DNA of 64,000 nucleotides from JAWVFN01 sp963696625. Lineage in GTDB: Bacteria > Actinomycetota > Thermoleophilia > Solirubrobacterales > 70-9. The stretch is from contig CAVOKZ010000013.1 of the NCBI GenBank assembly GCA_963696625.1, positions 1 through 64,000 on the forward strand, read 5' to 3'. Both the position numbers and the translations under genes were made by a program. The notes beneath the pieces were generated by a model. The model had not been told where the DNA came from. It did not search any database and was given only the letters and a program-made list of their open reading frames with translations. Each line of letters begins with the position of its first letter. Within the stretch, counting starts at the first letter, position 1. Of the stretch, positions 9,550 through 17,154 are shown in pieces.

Positions 9550-10458
9550 CTACGAAAAATCGCCACGGGCGGGCGGAAGCCCGGGCCGGCCGGCCTCGGT
9601 GTAGAGGACGACCGTGTCGGCGACTCGGTCATGGAGGCCCCGGCGGCGGTCGCTGAGCAGCGCAGCGAGAAAGCCGATGCCGAGAGTGAGGACGCAGAGG
9701 ACGATGCCGAACAGACGGCGCACGGCGTGGCGCCCGTCGAGCCGCGAGCCGTCGCCACGCCGCACCTCGAGCCCCATGAAGCGCATCCCGGGTGTCTGCC
9801 CGGTCAGGGTCCAGAACGAGAACAGGTAGAGCGCGGCGACGATGATCCAGATGCCGGCGCCGATCGCGATCACCGCGCCTCCGCCGCTCGAAGAATCGCC
9901 GGAGCTGATCGCCGAGACGATCAGCGCAATCAGCGCCGAGGTGGCGAGCAGGCTGAAGTTGACGACCGCCGCGTCGAAGGCGAGCGCCAGTAGCCGGGTG
10001 ACGCCGCCCGCGAACGGCGTCGAGCCATCGCGCCGGCCGCGGCGCGCGACCGCGCGGAACGGTGCCTCGACGATGGCGTCGCCGTGGCGCGCCAGCCGGC
10101 CGAGCTCGCGCCTGAGGTCGTCGACCATGCCAACGCCCTGCCGCGTGATCGCGTTGCGAACCTCGGGCGCCGTCGCGATCCGCTCGATGATCTTCTGGAT
10201 CTCGTCGCTGGCGAGCAGCCGCTCGACGATCTCGTCGAGCAGATCGGAGTCGAGCACTGCGACCGCCGCTCTCTCGGTGCTCGGGTCCTTGAGCGCGCGG
10301 TCTATGGCGCGTTCGACCACCCCCTCCTCGATCAAGATCTCGGCGACGCGGTCGGCGACCGCCGAGGTCAGCGCCCTCGAGGGCCGGTCGAGTACTGTGC
10401 GAACCGGCGCGCGAAGCGCGTCCTCGAGACTCGACCTGCTGTAGCTCTCCTCACCCAC
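9550..10458 (-). CDS. RDD family membrane protein
   Basis: The 302-residue protein starts at GTG. The first ~140 residues are helical and charged (repeated acidic helices such as VERLLASDEIQKIIERI) without clear family. The C-terminal half is an RDD domain: FAGGVTRLLALAFDAAVVN, then two hydrophobic segments, TLTGQTPGMRFMGLEV, and the closing SDRRRGLHDRVADTVVLY. RDD proteins are poorly understood; some act in ion transport. It is divergent from the cyclophilin gene with a 38-bp spacer. Confidence 0.85.
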   Translation of the reverse strand: MGEESYSRSSLEDALRAPVRTVLDRPSRALTSAVADRVAEILIEEGVVERAIDRALKDPSTERAAVAVLDSDLLDEIVERLLASDEIQKIIERIATAPEVRNAITRQGVGMVDDLRRELGRLARHGDAIVEAPFRAVARRGRRDGSTPFAGGVTRLLALAFDAAVVNFSLLATSALIALIVSAISSGDSSSGGGAVIAIGAGIWIIVAALYLFSFWTLTGQTPGMRFMGLEVRRGDGSRLDGRHAVRRLFGIVLCVLTLGIGFLAALLSDRRRGLHDRVADTVVLYTEAGRPGLPPARGDFS

Positions 10459-10496
10459 TCAGCCGAGTATCGGCTATTGGCATAGTGTGAGGCGCA

Positions 10497-10955
10497 ATGT
10501 CTCAGGCAACCCTGCACACCAACGCCGGCCCGATCACAGTCGATTTCTTCGACGACGACGCGCCGAAGACGGTCGAGAACTTCCGCAGGCTCGCCGGCGA
10601 CGGGTTCTACGACGGGCTGATCTTCCACCGCGTGATCCCCGACTTCATGATCCAGGGCGGCTGCCCCGAGGGCACCGGCACCGGCGGCCCCGGCTACACC
10701 TTCGAGGACGAGTTCAACGACAACAAGATCGAGCGCGGGGCGCTGGCGATGGCCAACGCCGGGCCCAACACCAACGGCTCGCAGTTCTTCATCGTCACCA
10801 CCGAAGCGGCGCCCTGGCTCGACGGCAAGCACACCGTGTTCGGCAAGGTCACCGACGGCATGGACGCGGTCGAGAAGATCGAGGGCACCCAGACCGGCCC
10901 CGGCGACAAGCCGGTCGAGCCGCAGAAGATCGAGCGCGTCGAGCTATCCGAGTAA
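10497..10955 (+). CDS. Peptidyl-prolyl cis-trans isomerase, cyclophilin type
   Basis: This 152-residue cytoplasmic cyclophilin catalyses proline isomerisation during folding. The fold is complete: KTVENFRRLAGDGFYDGLIFHRVIPDFMIQGG (catalytic Arg in FHRVIPDF), MANAGPNTNGSQFFI, APWLDGKHTVFGKV. There is no signal peptide. It starts at ATG 10497. A small hypothetical gene follows 28 bp later on the same strand and may be co-transcribed. Confidence 0.95.
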   Translation: MSQATLHTNAGPITVDFFDDDAPKTVENFRRLAGDGFYDGLIFHRVIPDFMIQGGCPEGTGTGGPGYTFEDEFNDNKIERGALAMANAGPNTNGSQFFIVTTEAAPWLDGKHTVFGKVTDGMDAVEKIEGTQTGPGDKPVEPQKIERVELSE

Positions 10956-10983
10956 CCGGCTGAGCAGGCAATAGGTTTGCTGC

Positions 10984-11289
10984 ATGGGTTTCCGCGATTG
11001 GCTTCGCTCGGGTGGCAACGTCGGTGACGAGATCGCCGGTGACATCCACCCCGACGGCGTCGGAGAGCTCCGCGTCGGCGATCCGCGCTTCGACGACTGG
11101 GAGGTGGTCAAGGACTTCGACGACCTCGAGACCGCCCGCGCGTTTCACCAGGCGCTGACCGAAGCCGGCATCGAGGGCGAGATCACCGCCGACCATCCGG
11201 TTAATCAGTACGGCCGCGGCGACATCGCGCTGCGCGTGCCGCCGGGTAGATGGAGCGCGGCGAACGAGCTGCTCGACCTGCCTGAGTAG
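10984..11289 (+). CDS. Small hypothetical protein, DUF2007-like
   Basis: This is a 101-residue soluble protein of unknown function. The central part (ARAFHQALTEAGIEGEITADHP, then GDIALRVPPGRWSAANELL) resembles the DUF2007 'putative signal transducing' fold, in which a short helix senses duplicated or shifted metabolite information. The resemblance is weak and from memory. It lies 28 bp after the cyclophilin. About 200 bp of apparently non-coding DNA follow before the hairpin at 11493. Confidence 0.6.
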   Translation: MGFRDWLRSGGNVGDEIAGDIHPDGVGELRVGDPRFDDWEVVKDFDDLETARAFHQALTEAGIEGEITADHPVNQYGRGDIALRVPPGRWSAANELLDLPE

Positions 11290-11492
11290 GCACTACGTAG
11301 GCGGGCAGTGGACAGGTTGTCGGTTGTCGGGAACTGAATTTTCTACCGATAGTCGTAGAGAAAGAGCTTCCCGGAGCTCGATCATGAAAGTCGCAGCGAG
11401 TGGGCTCGCCAGCTTGTCTCAAGCAGGGTTGAGAGAGCAAGGGCGCGGGTGCGACCGACACCTCTCTCCCGGTCGCGCCCGCCCCGCGGGTC

Positions 11493-11526
11493 TGGCGGCC
11501 CCGGAGGCGAAGCGGAGGAGCCGCCA
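11493..11526 (+). repeat. Covarying-stem intergenic hairpin, copy 2
   Basis: Arms TGGCGGC (11493-11499) and GCCGCCA (11520-11526) are perfectly complementary around CCCGGAGGCGAAGCGGAGGA, which differs by one base from copies 1 and 3. It sits in the convergent gap between the hypothetical gene ending at 11289 and the glucokinase stop at 11529. The rest of that gap (11290-11492) shows nothing else I can name. Confidence 0.6.
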
Positions 11527-11528
11527 AT

Positions 11529-12494
11529 TCATGGCGAAGTCGTCAGCGATCCCGCGTGGCGCGCCGCGCCCAGCAGGGCGGTCAGCTCGTTGGTGATCAC
11601 CTTCACCGGGATCGGCCCGAGCACTTCCGAGAGCCGGCCCTTGGCGTTGAACGCCCGCAGGAACCCGCCCTCGCGCAGGCGGGGCAGGATGTTCGGCGGG
11701 ATGCCGCCTCCGAGGTAGACGCCCCCCGAGGCGAGCAGCGTCAGCGCGACGTTTCCGCACTGCGCCCCGTAGATCTCGACCATCAGGTCGAGTGCGTCGC
11801 TCGCCATCTCGTCGGCACCCTCGAGGGCCGCCTTCGATATCGCCGAGCCCCTCCCGGCCTCCTCGGCATCCGCGAACCAGCCGGGGTCGGGCCGGCCCGA
11901 TTGCCAGAGCAGGAAGCGGAAGCAGTTGGCGATGCCGAGCCCCGAGCAGACCAGCTCGTAGCTGACGTGTTCGTGCTCCCGCTGCATGAACTCGAGCAGC
12001 TGCCGCTGCATCTCCCCCCTGGGACCAAAGTCGACGTGCCCGCCCTCGCTCGCGTAGATGCCGTCACCGGTGATGTACGCCTCGCCGAGCCCGGTGCCGG
12101 CCGAGACCAGGGCGACCGGGCCCCCGGGATCGGCGTCGCCCGCCTGCAACTCCTCGAAGTCATCGGCCTCGAGCGAATCGATGCCCCAGGCGTTGGCCTC
12201 GAGGTCGTTGAGGAGCGCCGCGGGGAAACCGACCTCACCGCCGAGCTCGGCGGCGTCGATCTGCCAGGCGAGGTTCGTGCCCTCGAACTTGCCCTTGCGG
12301 ATCGGCCCCGCGACCCCGAAGCTTGCGCGATCCGGCTCGGCCGGGTGGGCGGCGAGGTACTGCTTGACGATCTCGGCGAGCCCGGAGTGGCCGGCGCTGT
12401 CGTAGATCTCCAGCGACTGCGGCTCGCGCAGCTTCCCCGGGTCAAAGAGCGCGATGCGCGTGTGCGTCCCCCCGATGTCGCCGGCGAGGATCAA
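11529..12494 (-). CDS. glk: Glucokinase, ROK-unrelated Glk family
   Basis: This 321-residue cytoplasmic kinase phosphorylates glucose with ATP to glucose-6-phosphate. The family wording is clear: phosphate-binding GDIGGTHTRIALFD at the N-terminus, FGVAGPI, TNLAWQID, LLNDLEANAWG, SAGTGLGEAYI and GGVYLGGGIPPNILP. The start is a TTG overlapping the TGA of the upstream HAD gene (TTGA), so translation is probably coupled. It feeds the isomerase and pentose-phosphate genes found in the next 20 kb. Confidence 0.93.
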   Translation of the reverse strand: MILAGDIGGTHTRIALFDPGKLREPQSLEIYDSAGHSGLAEIVKQYLAAHPAEPDRASFGVAGPIRKGKFEGTNLAWQIDAAELGGEVGFPAALLNDLEANAWGIDSLEADDFEELQAGDADPGGPVALVSAGTGLGEAYITGDGIYASEGGHVDFGPRGEMQRQLLEFMQREHEHVSYELVCSGLGIANCFRFLLWQSGRPDPGWFADAEEAGRGSAISKAALEGADEMASDALDLMVEIYGAQCGNVALTLLASGGVYLGGGIPPNILPRLREGGFLRAFNAKGRLSEVLGPIPVKVITNELTALLGAARHAGSLTTSP

Positions 12495-13156
12495 ACGGGG
12501 AGTCCCTGCTCCAGGCTCTCGATCGCCCAGTCGGCGCCCGCCTCGTTCAACTGCTCGACCGAGTACTCGCCCGTCGCCACGCCGCAGACGCGGATCCCGG
12601 CGCCGTGGCCGGCCTCGACGTCGCGGGGCGTGTCGCCGACCGAGAAGACCTCCGCCGCGTCGAGCGGGGCGCCGGCGACGACGCCGCCGCGCTCGAGCGC
12701 GCGCCTGGTCAGCTCGGTGCGGTCGGGCGAGTCCGAGCCGTAGCCGCCGAAAGAGAAGAAGCGGTTGAGGTTGGCGCGGGCGAGCTTGATGTGGGCGGCG
12801 GCCTCGACGTTGCCGGTGGTCAGCCCGAGCAGGACGCCGTCGTCGATCAGCTTCTCGAGCAGCTCCTCGACCCCGGGCTCGACCTTGTACTTCTCGGAGT
12901 TGGCGACCTCCTCGGTGAGGTGCTCGAGCCGCTTCGCCAGCAGCTCGGCCATCTCCTCGGTCATCGGCTCGCGGCCGATCGTCTCTTGAAATGCCTGGAC
13001 CCCGACCGCCGGGTCGGGTACCCCCTTGCCCGTGATCTTCGAGATCTCGACGTCAACGCCGTGCAGCTCCTCGAAGGCACGGTGCCAGGCGCGGTCGCTC
13101 GATCCGCCGGAGCTGATCAGGGTCCCGTCGATATCGAAGAGGACCGCCCGCGTCAT
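12491..13156 (-). CDS. HAD-superfamily phosphatase (Gph/beta-PGM-like)
   Basis: This 221-residue haloacid dehalogenase-type hydrolase has motif I FDIDGTLISSGG with both aspartates, motif II LTTGN, and motif IV VGDTPRDVEAGHGAGI. The helical cap between residues 20 and 90 resembles phosphoglycolate phosphatase or beta-phosphoglucomutase; the substrate cannot be decided. Its TGA overlaps the glucokinase TTG, so a sugar-phosphate substrate is likely but unproven. About 155 bp of non-coding sequence separate it from pgi. Confidence 0.88.
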   Translation of the reverse strand: MTRAVLFDIDGTLISSGGSSDRAWHRAFEELHGVDVEISKITGKGVPDPAVGVQAFQETIGREPMTEEMAELLAKRLEHLTEEVANSEKYKVEPGVEELLEKLIDDGVLLGLTTGNVEAAAHIKLARANLNRFFSFGGYGSDSPDRTELTRRALERGGVVAGAPLDAAEVFSVGDTPRDVEAGHGAGIRVCGVATGEYSVEQLNEAGADWAIESLEQGLPV

Positions 13157-13313
13157 CGGCGGGGGACTCTAGTGCTGAGAACCCGGCTCTGGGCCTCGGC
13201 GACGCCGACCTCAACCCCGGCGGACTCGAGGCGATCCTCGAGAAGGCTCCCGCAACCGCCATCGCGGGCGCGGGTCGCCCGGGCTTCAGGCTCGGTCCCC
13301 CCATTCATCGCGC

Positions 13314-14924
13314 TCAGCGCGCCGCGCGATAGCGCCTGATCAGCTCGTTGGTCGAGCTGTCATGGGTCAGCTCCTCGTCGGAGGCGACCTCGCCGATGAT
13401 CCGCAGCGCCAGGGCCTTGCCGAGCTCGACCCCCCACTGGTCGAAGGAGTTGATGCCCCAGACGGCACCCTGGGTGAAGACGCTGTGCTCGTAGAGCGCG
13501 ACCAGCGAGCCGAGGGTCTCGGGGGTGAGCTTCTCGACCAGAATCGTGTTCGACGGCCGGTTGCCCTCGAAGGTCTTGTGGGGGACGAGCTCCTCGGCGA
13601 CCCCCTCGGCGCGCACCTCCTCCGCCATCTTGCCGAAGGCGAGCGCCTCGGACTGGGCGAGGACGTTGCCGATCAGCTTGTCGTGGTGGTCGCCGAGCGG
13701 GTTGAGCGTGGAGAGGAAGCCGATGAAGTCGCAGGGGATCAGCCTCGTGCCCTGATGGATCAGCTGGTAGAAGGAGTGCTGGCCGTTGGTGCCGGGCTCG
13801 CCCCAGTAGATCGCGCCGGTCTCGTAGTCGACGCGGGCACCGTCGAGGGTGACGTGCTTGCCGTTCGACTCCATCGTCAGCTGCTGGAGATAGGCCGGGA
13901 AGCGGTGCAGATACTGGTCGTAGGGGAAGACGCCGACGGTCTGGGCGCCGAAGAAGTCGCCGTACCAGACGGCGAGCAGGCCCATGATCGAGGGCAGGCT
14001 CTCGCCGATCGGGGTCTCGCGGAAGTGCTCGTCGACGGCGTGGAAACCGGCCAGCATCTCGGCGAAGCGCTCGGGGCCGATCGCGAGCATCGTCGAGAGG
14101 CCGATCGCCGAGTCCATCGAGTAGCGGCCGCCCACCCACTCCCAGAAGCCGAACATGTTGTCGGTGTCGATCCCGAACTTCGATACCTCCTCGGCGTTGG
14201 TCGAGACCGCGACGAAGTGCTTGGCGATCGCCGACTCGTCGCCGCCGAGCCCCGCGAGAATCCATTGACGCGCACTCTGGGCGTTGGTCATCGTCTCGAG
14301 CGTCGTGAAGGTCTTCGAGGAGACGACGAACAGCGTCTCCTCGGGGTCGAGGCCGCGGGTCGTCTCGGCGAAGTCGGTGCCGTCGACGTTGGAGACGAAG
14401 CCGAAGCTCATCTGACGCTTGGCGTAGAAGCGCAGCGCCTCGTAGGCCATCACCGGGCCGAGGTCGGAGCCGCCGATGCCGATGTTGACGACGTTGCGGA
14501 TCGGCCTGCCGGTGTGGCCCTTCCACTCGCCGGATCGCACGCGCTCGCAGAAAGCCGACATCCGGTCGAGCGTCTCGTGGACCTCCTTGACGACGTCGAC
14601 GCCGTCGACGATCAGCGAGCGCTCGCGCGGCATTCGCAGGGCGACGTGGAGCACGGCCCGGTCCTCGGTCGAGTTGATGTGCTCGCCGGCGAACATCGCG
14701 TCGCGGCGCTCGGCGACGCCGGCCTCGTCCGCGAGGGCGATCAGCAGCTTCAGGGTCGCGTCGGTGACCCGGTTCTTCGAGTAGTCGAGGTAGAGCCCGG
14801 CCGCCTCGGCGGTGAGCCGCTCGCCGCGGCCGGGGTCGTCGGCGAAGATCTGGCGCAGGTGGGCGTCGCCGATCTCGGCGTGGTGCTTCTCCAGCGCCTG
14901 CCAGGCGGGTCCGCCACGAGCCAT
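13314..14924 (-). CDS. pgi: Glucose-6-phosphate isomerase
   Basis: This 536-residue cytoplasmic enzyme interconverts glucose-6-phosphate and fructose-6-phosphate. Signatures are IGIGGSDLGPVMAYEAL, VSSKTFTTLETMTNA, FGFWEWVGGRYSMDSAIG, FPAYLQQLTMESNGK and the second PROSITE-like block SFDQWGVELGK. The catalytic Glu (WEWVGGR region), His and Lys blocks are present, and the length is normal. It lies upstream of the HAD-glk pair on the same strand, separated by 157 bp. Confidence 0.96.
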   Translation of the reverse strand: MARGGPAWQALEKHHAEIGDAHLRQIFADDPGRGERLTAEAAGLYLDYSKNRVTDATLKLLIALADEAGVAERRDAMFAGEHINSTEDRAVLHVALRMPRERSLIVDGVDVVKEVHETLDRMSAFCERVRSGEWKGHTGRPIRNVVNIGIGGSDLGPVMAYEALRFYAKRQMSFGFVSNVDGTDFAETTRGLDPEETLFVVSSKTFTTLETMTNAQSARQWILAGLGGDESAIAKHFVAVSTNAEEVSKFGIDTDNMFGFWEWVGGRYSMDSAIGLSTMLAIGPERFAEMLAGFHAVDEHFRETPIGESLPSIMGLLAVWYGDFFGAQTVGVFPYDQYLHRFPAYLQQLTMESNGKHVTLDGARVDYETGAIYWGEPGTNGQHSFYQLIHQGTRLIPCDFIGFLSTLNPLGDHHDKLIGNVLAQSEALAFGKMAEEVRAEGVAEELVPHKTFEGNRPSNTILVEKLTPETLGSLVALYEHSVFTQGAVWGINSFDQWGVELGKALALRIIGEVASDEELTHDSSTNELIRRYRAAR

Positions 14925-14975
14925 CGGCGCGCACCCTACTCGCGGGGTCGATGCTCCGTCCAGCGCTCCCCGTCC

Positions 14976-15161
14976 CTAGTACCTGTCGTAGGCGGTGCCG
15001 GACGGATCCGGATACCAGCCGGGCGCGGCTCCCGGCTGGGTCCCGGGAGAGTCGGCGGTCACAGCAGGCGGCGCGGCTTGGTTACGCTTGTCCCGCAGCA
15101 AGAGGACTACGACCAGAACCAGCGGCCAGAAGAAGACGAGCGCGAGGACGAGGAAGAGCAC
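14976..15161 (-). CDS. Small membrane protein with C-terminal PGWYPDPSG motif
   Basis: This short protein has one strong membrane helix (VLFLVLALVFFWPLVLVVVLLL) followed by a Pro/Ala linker and PGWYPDPSGTAYDRY, the motif of DUF2510-type tails in actinobacterial membrane proteins. The GTG at 15161 gives 61 residues. The same frame reads sensibly further upstream (SPRYAESKGYNF just before the helix), so the true start may lie up to ~30 codons upstream at an unusual codon. Confidence 0.45.
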   Translation of the reverse strand: MLFLVLALVFFWPLVLVVVLLLRDKRNQAAPPAVTADSPGTQPGAAPGWYPDPSGTAYDRY

Positions 15162-15493
15162 GAAGTTGTAGCCCTTGCTCTCCGCATAGCGAGGAGAGGC
15201 TGAGCGGCCCGGGGCCCGAGCCGCCGAGCAGCGAGGGCGGCGGCGGCGCGGGCGGCAGTGGTCCCGGGCAGCGCCGGGCTCGGCAGCAGGCTCGCCTGGA
15301 AGTCATCGAGTTGATCTGGACCTGGGCGCCGGGGCTGCCCTTGGGGATCTCGATGCCGAGCTCGCTCACTGTCAGTAGGACGAAGCGGGCGAGAGATTCG
15401 ATACCCATGGGCGCACCCCTCTCGCCGAAATGGGTTGGCAGAGGTACTGCCGGGCGAGGGACGAATCACATTCACAACTTCCGGCACGCGCCC

Positions 15494-15725
15494 GATCCAG
15501 GCAACGGCTCGAGAACCACAAGCACAAGGAGAAGTGAGAGATGACGTCAATGAGAGGCAAGCTCAGCTACGCGAACGTGGTGGCCACGCTCGCGCTGGTT
15601 CTCGCCGTAGCAGGCATCCCCAGCGCCGCGGCGATCACCGCCGGCAAGGTGAAGAAGAACAGCATCACCTCCAAGCAGATCAAGCCGGGCGCGATCAGGG
15701 CGTCGGATCTCGCCAGCGGCGCGGT
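15494..15725 (+). repeat. Tandem-duplicated segment, copy 1
   Basis: The leader and first ~60 codons of the surface-protein gene (GATCCAGGCAACGGCTCGAG onward, including the AAGGAGAAG ribosome site) recur almost unchanged at 16573-16804, offset 1079 bp. Similarity stops abruptly after codon ~60 in both genes. Confidence 0.85.
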
Positions 15726-15990
15726 CTCGAGCGCGAAGCTCGCCGACCGCAGCGTCACGGCTTCGAAGCTAGGGCCGGTTCGCCAAGTGAATGCGACCAA
15801 CAACACCAACAGCCTCACAATCGCCCAGTGCGCGGCTAACGAGCGCCTGATCTCTGGCGGAGGATTTTCCTCCCCGATGACCACCAATGCCCCCTTCCTG
15901 GACCTGGCCGGCGGTGAAGCCTGGCAGGTGAGCGGTGGCGCAAACACCGTCGCCTCCGCGGTGTGCCTCTCCCCCACCCCGGGGCACTAG
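15541..15990 (+). CDS. Secreted surface protein with KKNSITSKQIKPG motif (paralogue A1)
   Basis: The 149-residue exported protein has a signal peptide (ANVVATLALVLAVAGIPSAAA), then a short repetitive segment of alternating 'ITSKQIKPGAI', 'ASDLASGAV', 'SAKLADRSV' and 'TASKLG' units that looks like a small beta-helix or collagen-like trimerising stalk. A ~70-residue C-terminal domain with two conserved cysteines follows (AQCAANERLISGGGF, VCLSPTPGH). This architecture is common in Solirubrobacterales-like genomes, but no function is known. It has an AAGGAG ribosome site. A close paralogue lies at 16620; signal and stalk are nearly identical, while the C-terminal domain is divergent. Confidence 0.75.
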   Translation: MTSMRGKLSYANVVATLALVLAVAGIPSAAAITAGKVKKNSITSKQIKPGAIRASDLASGAVSSAKLADRSVTASKLGPVRQVNATNNTNSLTIAQCAANERLISGGGFSSPMTTNAPFLDLAGGEAWQVSGGANTVASAVCLSPTPGH

Positions 15991-16001
15991 ACCGACACGG
16001 T

Positions 16002-16036
16002 GGCGGGGCCGGGTGCCTAAAGCGCCGGGCCCCGCC
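16002..16036. terminator. GC-rich hairpin between convergent genes
   Basis: GGCGGGGCC (16002-16010) pairs with GGCCCCGCC (16028-16036) in the 54-bp gap between convergent genes A1 and B1. No T-run follows, so it would be an imperfect intrinsic or processing hairpin. Confidence 0.45.
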
Positions 16037-16044
16037 CTGCCTGC

Positions 16045-16413
16045 CTAGCCCCGGACGATCACCTTCGCCGTGTTCGAGATTCCGCGAGCGAACGGGTATC
16101 CCGACTGCTCCTTGACCACAGCGCGGAAGCGGTATTGCGCCTTCGGCACCGTGGAGTTCTTAAAGCGGTAATGGCCCTTGTACCTACCCGCAGTGTCGGT
16201 CGTCCAGAGCGCGTTCTGCGTCATCTGATCGATGAAGCTCTTGAACGCGCCGGCGTTGGGTGGCGCGGTGCCGTTGAGGCCGGCGGCCCGGAGGCTGTCA
16301 GCGAGCCCGTGCCCGCCAGCGAAACCGACCAGGACCAGGGCTGCCGCGGCGGCCCCGACCAGGGCAAGCGCCGTGAGGCTGACGCCTTTGCGGTGCTCGA
16401 GGAAACCGGTCAT
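16045..16413 (-). CDS. Short membrane/secreted protein sharing the tail of the 558-residue surface protein (B1)
   Basis: The 122-residue product has a single hydrophobic N-terminal segment (SLTALALVGAAAAALVLVGFAGG), a ~30-residue linker, and then a C-terminal ~50 residues nearly identical to the end of the large surface protein at 17155: TDTAGRYKGHYRFKNSTV, YRFRAVVKEQSGYP, AKVIV. ATG 16413 has AAGGAG 6 nt upstream; a TTG two codons earlier is less likely. It looks like a remnant or derivative of the large gene created by the tandem duplication and recombined with another leader. Function unknown. Confidence 0.6.
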   Translation of the reverse strand: MTGFLEHRKGVSLTALALVGAAAAALVLVGFAGGHGLADSLRAAGLNGTAPPNAGAFKSFIDQMTQNALWTTDTAGRYKGHYRFKNSTVPKAQYRFRAVVKEQSGYPFARGISNTAKVIVRG

Positions 16414-16572
16414 CTGCAACTCCTTCTCGTAGTGGTTGCGAGCTCCGAATCGCTCGCTCTTGCCCGGTACGACGGGCGAGAGCGCTCTTTGCCCCAGGAA
16501 ATTGCGTTCTAGGGGGCGGGCCGCGACCGCTGCGCCCAGCTACAGCGATCTGCCGCTGCGCGCTCTAGCCTT

Positions 16573-16804
16573 GATCCAGGCAACGGCTCGAGAACCACAA
16601 GCACAAGGAGAAGTGAGAGATGACGTCATTGAAAGGCAAGCTCAGCTACGCGAACGTGGCGGCGACGATCGCGCTGGTTCTCGCCGTAGCTGGCATCCCC
16701 AGCGCCGCGGCGATCACCGCCGGCAAGGTGAAGAAGAACAGCATCACCTCCAAACAGATCAAGCCGGGCGCGATCAGGGCGTCGGATCTCGCCGGCGGCG
16801 CGGT
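16573..16804 (+). repeat. Tandem-duplicated segment, copy 2
   Basis: Second copy of the leader-plus-N-terminus block described at 15494-15725, with only scattered substitutions. Confidence 0.85.
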
Positions 16805-17075
16805 GACCGCGGCGAAGATCGCCGACGGCAACGTGACGGCCCCCAAGCTCGCCGGGACGCACCTCGCCACCGACGAAGACCAGAGCCCGGGACCCGGCCA
16901 GGCGCTCGCTGTGTGCCCGGCATCCGAGCGGATGCTCGGGGGTGGCGCATCCACCGGGGGCGCCGCCATCCATACGTCCGCCCCGGTCGGGATCGGCCAG
17001 TGGAGAGTTTTCGCGGAGAGCAGCAACTTCACCACTGCGTATGCGCTGTGTCTCAAGGCCGCGCCCGGGCCCTAG
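16620..17075 (+). CDS. Secreted surface protein with KKNSITSKQIKPG motif (paralogue A2)
   Basis: This 151-residue paralogue of the gene at 15541 has the same signal peptide and stalk (KVKKNSITSKQIKPGAIRAS, then SDLAGGAV, AAKIADGNV, APKLAG) and a different C-terminal domain with conserved cysteines (LAVCPASERMLGGGA, YALCLKAAPGP). The duplicated 232-bp block contains the ribosome site and the whole stalk. A strong intrinsic terminator follows. Like A1 it faces a convergent gene carrying the YRFRAVVKEQ tail. Confidence 0.75.
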   Translation: MTSLKGKLSYANVAATIALVLAVAGIPSAAAITAGKVKKNSITSKQIKPGAIRASDLAGGAVTAAKIADGNVTAPKLAGTHLATDEDQSPGPGQALAVCPASERMLGGGASTGGAAIHTSAPVGIGQWRVFAESSNFTTAYALCLKAAPGP

Positions 17076-17099
17076 CCCAGCGCGACAGCTAAAGAGAGA

Positions 17100-17130
17100 G
17101 GGCCGGCCCCGCGAGGGGCCGGCCCTTTTT
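17100..17130 (+). terminator. Strong intrinsic terminator
   Basis: GGGCCGGCCCC-GCGA-GGGGCCGGCCC forms a perfect 11-bp stem with a GNRA-type loop followed by TTTTT. It ends the A2 gene, 24 bp after its stop, and precedes the end of the convergent large surface-protein gene. Confidence 0.9.
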
Positions 17131-17154
17131 CATGCGCAGCTGCGGGATCGGCAG

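Noticed and set aside
13362..15203. 613-codon open frame antisense to pgi
   Set aside because: Acidic, repetitive shadow composition; pgi on the other strand is certain.
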